Assembly (NCBI GenBank): GCA_023458755.1
Contig: JAEWYE010000047.1
Coordinates: 62,001 to 126,000, forward strand
DNA length: 64,000 bases
Direction of reading: 5' to 3'
Source of the DNA: Bacillota bacterium
GTDB lineage: Bacteria; Bacillota; Clostridia; Oscillospirales; Acutalibacteraceae
The notes under the pieces were generated by a model. It ran no database searches. It saw only the letters and a list, made by a program, of their open reading frames with translations, and was not told the origin of the DNA. How positions within the stretch are numbered: position 1 is the first letter of the stretch; every line of letters starts with the position of its first letter. The position numbers were made by a program, and so were the translations under genes. Below, piece by piece: positions 60,612 to 64,000 of the stretch.

Positions 60612-63600
60612 CTATTCCATTTTGTCGCTGTCGAGAGAATCATCATCAAAGGGATCATCCATGGCATCCTCTTCGTCAATATATCCGTCCTCATCATCAA
60701 ACAAGCCATCTTCATCTTCGTTCGCGTCCTGAACAGAATAGCCCTCAAGGTCATCAGTTACAACATTCGGTTCGTCAAACATATCGTCAGACGGTGTAAA
60801 CGCGATGTCGTCGTCTTCTTCAAAGTTTTGTTTCAAGTCAATCTGATTGTCATTCTTATCAAGGACTTTAACATCAAGCCCTAAAGACTGCAGTTCTTTA
60901 ATTAGAACCTTAAACGATTCCGGAATACCAGGCTTCGGAATATTCTGACCCTTCACAATTGCTTCGTAAGTTTTTACGCGGCCAACAACATCATCTGACT
61001 TAACCGTAAGAATTTCCTGAAGGGTATAAGCAGCACCGTAAGCTTCCAGTGCCCAAACTTCCATCTCCCCGAAACGCTGACCGCCGAACTGAGCTTTACC
61101 GCCCAAAGGCTGCTGCGTAACCAAAGAGTATGGTCCGGTGGAACGGGCATGAATTTTATCATCAACAAGGTGATGCAGCTTAAGGTAGTACATGTAACCG
61201 ACGGTAACCGGATTATCAAAATACTCGCCGGTACGTCCGTCCTTCAAAACAAATTTACCATTCTCACTCATGTTGGCCTTTTTAAAGCATTCCACGATGT
61301 CCTGTTCCTGAGCACCGTCAAAAACAGGGGTCATAATTTTCCAGCCAAGTGCTTTTGCGGCCATACCAAGATGAACTTCCAACACCTGACCGATGTTCAT
61401 ACGGGACGGAACGCCCAATGGATTCAGAACGATATCAAGCGGTGTACCATCCGGCAGGAAAGGCATATCTTCGACCGGCAAAATACGGGATACAACACCC
61501 TTGTTACCATGGCGGCCGGCCATTTTATCACCGACTGAAATCTTACGTTTCTGGGCAATATAGCAGCGAACTACTTTATTCACGCCCGGGCTTAATTCAT
61601 CATGGCTGTTTTCACGTGTAAACACTTTCACATCCACAACAATACCGTATTCGCCATGAGGCACTCTTAAAGAAGTGTCACGCACTTCGCGAGCTTTTTC
61701 ACCAAAGATTGCGCGCAGAAGGCGTTCCTCGGCCGTCAGTTCGGTTTCGCCCTTAGGAGTAACCTTACCAACCAAAATATCGCCTGCACGAACCTCCGCA
61801 CCGACACGGATAATACCGCTGTCATCAAGGTCACGCAGTAAATCTTCATTTACATTTGGAATATCTCTGGTGATTTCCTCCGGCCCGAGCTTTGTATCTC
61901 TGGCTTCGATTTCGTGCTCTTCAATATGAATTGAGGTATAAACATCATCACGAACGATTTTTTCATTGATTAAAACAGCATCTTCGTAGTTATAACCTTC
62001 CCAGGTCATAAATCCGATCAATGCGTTTTTACCAAGACTGATTTCGCCGTCTTTTGTAGCCGGTCCGTCAGCAATAACATCACCAGCCTGTATTTTTTGA
62101 CCGCGGTCGACAACAGGAACCTGATTTACACATGTTCCTTGGTTAGAACGCATAAACTTGATAATATTGTACGTATCGATATCGCCGTTATCGCAGGTAA
62201 CCTTAACCTCATCTGCGCTAACACTGCGCACTACACCGGCATGCTTCGCGATTACGCACACTCCAGAATCGACACCGGCCTTGTACTCCATACCGGTACC
62301 AACAATCGGGGATTCTGTTTTGAGCAGTGGCACAGCCTGACGCTGCATGTTGGAACCCATCAAAGCACGGTTTGCGTCATCGTGCTCCAAAAACGGAATC
62401 ATTGCGGTAGCTACAGATACAACCATTCTAGGAGAAATATCCATGAAATCCGCCTGTGCCCTGTCGACTTCAACGAACTCGTCACGGTAACGGCCATTTA
62501 CTTTTGCATTCTTAAAGTGTCCTTGCTCATCGAGCGGCTCATTCGCCTGCGCGACAACATAATCATCTTCCACGTCGGCGGTCATATAAATAACTTCGTC
62601 CGTAACCATACCGGTTTCTTTATCCACACGGCGGAAAGGTGCTTCAATAAAGCCGTATTCATTTATTTTCGCAAAGGTAGCCAAATAAGAAATCAATCCG
62701 ATATTCGGACCTTCCGGCGTTTCAATTGGGCACATGCGGCCGTAATGGGTATAGTGAACATCACGAACTTCGAATCCGGCACGGTCTCTTGACAAACCGC
62801 CAGGGCCCAATGCGGAAAGACGGCGCTTATGAGTAAGTTCGGCAAGCGGGTTTGTCTGATCCATGAACTGCGACAGCGGCGAAGAACCAAAGAACTCTTT
62901 AATCGCGGCTACCACCGGACGAATATTGATCAAAGAATGAGGAGTAAGTACCTCCAAATCCTGTGCCTGCAATGTCATTCTTTCACGAATCACGCGCTCC
63001 AAACGTGAAAAACCGATGCGGAACTGGTTTTGCAGCAATTCGCCGACAGAACGAATACGGCGGTTGCCGAGATGGTCAATATCGTCGATATTGCCCAGAC
63101 CAACTGCAAGGCAGTTCATGTAGTTAATGGATGAGAAAATATCATCAATAATGATATGTTTCGGAATCAGTTCGTCGATTCTTGTTTTAATTGCTTCTTT
63201 AATTTCCTCATCGTTAGAGCAGGAATCCAAAATTTCGGCAAGAACACTGAAGCGGACTCTTTCGTTTACATCACATTCTGCTTTTGCGTCAAATCCAACA
63301 AAATTTTGGATGTCGACCATACCGTTAGAAATTACCTTAACTTCACGCTCATTCATCGTAACGAAGGCAATCGATACACCGGCATTGTCTATTTCAACAG
63401 CTTTTTTATGGGAAACAATTTCTCCTGCTTCTGCCATCAATTCACCGGTAAGCGGATTAATAATCGGCTGAGAAAGCTGCTGACCGGTAATACGGCCCGC
63501 AAGATTTAATTTCTTATTGTATTTGTAACGGCCGACTCTGGAAAGATCATAGCGACGTGCATCAAAGAACAAACCATTAATATGTGACTGAGCACTTTCA

Positions 63601-64000
63601 ATGGTCGGCGGCTCGCTTGGTCTTAATTTGCGGTACACCTCAAAAAGGGCTTCCTCTGTATTTTTGCAGGGATCCTTCTCAATCGTTGCATTCATTCTGT
63701 CATCGTCGCCGAAATACTCACGGATTTCTTCATCCGTACCAAGACCAAGTGCACGAATGAAAACCGTGATCGGTATTTTACGATTTTTATCAATACGCAC
63801 ATAAAATACATCGTTTGCGTCGTTTTCATACTCGAGCCATGCGCCGCGATTCGGAATAACCGTAGAACTGAAAAGTTCCTTACCGGTTTTATCATATTCC
63901 ATTTTAAAGTAGACACCCGGTGAACGAACCAACTGTGAAACGATAACGCGCTCTGCACCGTTGATTACGAAAGTACCGCTGTCAGTCATAAGAGGAAAAT
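60612..64000 (-). CDS. rpoB: RNA polymerase subunit beta (5' end outside window)
   Basis: The frame is open to the window edge (FPLMTDSGTFVINGAERV), so about the first 100 residues are missing. The rifampicin-binding region SSPLSQFMDQTNPLAELTHKRRLSALGPGG has the drug-sensitive wild-type residues. RHGNKGVVSRI and the GGKAQFGGQRFGEMEVWALEAYGA segment confirm the enzyme. The C-terminus has an acidic tail of about 70 residues rich in Asp and Glu (NEDEDGLFDDEDGYIDEED), after the core GYS of the family's last conserved part. Confidence 0.98.
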   Translation of the reverse strand, partial: FPLMTDSGTFVINGAERVIVSQLVRSPGVYFKMEYDKTGKELFSSTVIPNRGAWLEYENDANDVFYVRIDKNRKIPITVFIRALGLGTDEEIREYFGDDDRMNATIEKDPCKNTEEALFEVYRKLRPSEPPTIESAQSHINGLFFDARRYDLSRVGRYKYNKKLNLAGRITGQQLSQPIINPLTGELMAEAGEIVSHKKAVEIDNAGVSIAFVTMNEREVKVISNGMVDIQNFVGFDAKAECDVNERVRFSVLAEILDSCSNDEEIKEAIKTRIDELIPKHIIIDDIFSSINYMNCLAVGLGNIDDIDHLGNRRIRSVGELLQNQFRIGFSRLERVIRERMTLQAQDLEVLTPHSLINIRPVVAAIKEFFGSSPLSQFMDQTNPLAELTHKRRLSALGPGGLSRDRAGFEVRDVHYTHYGRMCPIETPEGPNIGLISYLATFAKINEYGFIEAPFRRVDKETGMVTDEVIYMTADVEDDYVVAQANEPLDEQGHFKNAKVNGRYRDEFVEVDRAQADFMDISPRMVVSVATAMIPFLEHDDANRALMGSNMQRQAVPLLKTESPIVGTGMEYKAGVDSGVCVIAKHAGVVRSVSADEVKVTCDNGDIDTYNIIKFMRSNQGTCVNQVPVVDRGQKIQAGDVIADGPATKDGEISLGKNALIGFMTWEGYNYEDAVLINEKIVRDDVYTSIHIEEHEIEARDTKLGPEEITRDIPNVNEDLLRDLDDSGIIRVGAEVRAGDILVGKVTPKGETELTAEERLLRAIFGEKAREVRDTSLRVPHGEYGIVVDVKVFTRENSHDELSPGVNKVVRCYIAQKRKISVGDKMAGRHGNKGVVSRILPVEDMPFLPDGTPLDIVLNPLGVPSRMNIGQVLEVHLGMAAKALGWKIMTPVFDGAQEQDIVECFKKANMSENGKFVLKDGRTGEYFDNPVTVGYMYYLKLHHLVDDKIHARSTGPYSLVTQQPLGGKAQFGGQRFGEMEVWALEAYGAAYTLQEILTVKSDDVVGRVKTYEAIVKGQNIPKPGIPESFKVLIKELQSLGLDVKVLDKNDNQIDLKQNFEEDDDIAFTPSDDMFDEPNVVTDDLEGYSVQDANEDEDGLFDDEDGYIDEEDAMDDPFDDDSLDSDKME

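Noticed and set aside
1..64000. Phage, transposon or CRISPR content
   Set aside because: No transposase, integrase linked to attachment repeats, phage genes or regularly spaced repeats were seen; the two tyrosine recombinases look like chromosome-dimer or accessory Xer enzymes.

Overview
The window is a 64 kb piece of chromosome, about 40-45% GC by eye, from a spore-forming, Gram-positive Clostridia bacterium, most likely in the Ruminococcaceae/Oscillospiraceae area. This rests on spore genes (spoIIM, the dipicolinate synthase pair, a cwlD-like amidase), the clostridial SCIFF peptide with its radical SAM maturase, Firmicute-type RNA control (T-box, lysine, SAM-I and FMN elements), near-consensus sigma-A promoters, TTG/GTG starts behind strong ribosome binding sites, and an S12 protein with an insertion. 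I see no phage, insertion sequence, CRISPR array or rRNA. Both ends cut genes: lon on the left, rpoB on the right.

Layout. 1-5.4 kb (+): lon 3' end, engB, a TrpR-like regulator, a methyltransferase, hslO, five tRNA genes (Val, Asp, Phe, Gly, Cys) and a spore-type amidase. 5.4-10.2 kb: radA, a small Cys-rich protein on the other strand, an export adaptor plus FtsX-type permease without an ATPase, and a DUF6873-like protein. 10.2-15.4 kb: an orphan promoter with a perfect palindrome, ogt, two tyrosine recombinases, a YesL-like membrane protein, spoIIM with a sigma-E-like promoter, and proC. 15.5-20.4 kb (-): queA-tgt-yajC, a TIGR04086-type membrane protein, then the SCIFF peptide and its maturase. 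20.4-24.1 kb (+): a lysine riboswitch controlling asd-dapA-dapB and a free-standing pair of ACT domains. 24.1-38.9 kb (-): yfhO, tyrS with a T-box, then recN, argR, nadK, tlyA, dxs, folD, lgt, yfmH and yfmF. 39-45.5 kb: a DMT transporter (+), metY and a zinc-ribbon membrane protein (-), dpaAB (-), an AT-rich gap, and murC (+). 45.5-52.3 kb (-): mreB, comFC, recD2, a small membrane protein, metK behind a SAM-I riboswitch and ribU behind an FMN riboswitch. 52.3-64 kb (-): tuf, fusA, rpsG, rpsL, rpoC and rpoB, the usual str/rpoBC order.

How the genes fit together. asd, dapA and dapB make tetrahydrodipicolinate precursors; their product dihydrodipicolinate is the substrate of DpaAB at 42-43.5 kb, which makes the spore-core compound dipicolinate. 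Lysine senses asd through RNA, SAM senses metK, FMN senses ribU, and uncharged tRNA-Tyr senses tyrS. MetY and metK form a sulfur-amino-acid link. QueA and Tgt make queuosine in tRNA.

Most of the window is ordinary core genome. The points most worth a second look are the SCIFF locus with a perfect hairpin between peptide and maturase genes, ribosome-binding-site-masking hairpins ahead of two membrane-protein genes, a gene-less promoter with a 12-bp palindrome at 10.2 kb, a branched RNA candidate ahead of dxs, a His-to-Tyr change in XerD, and the free-standing aspartokinase-type ACT pair. I found no clearly new multi-gene system. All statements come from reading the sequence; no database search or folding program was run.
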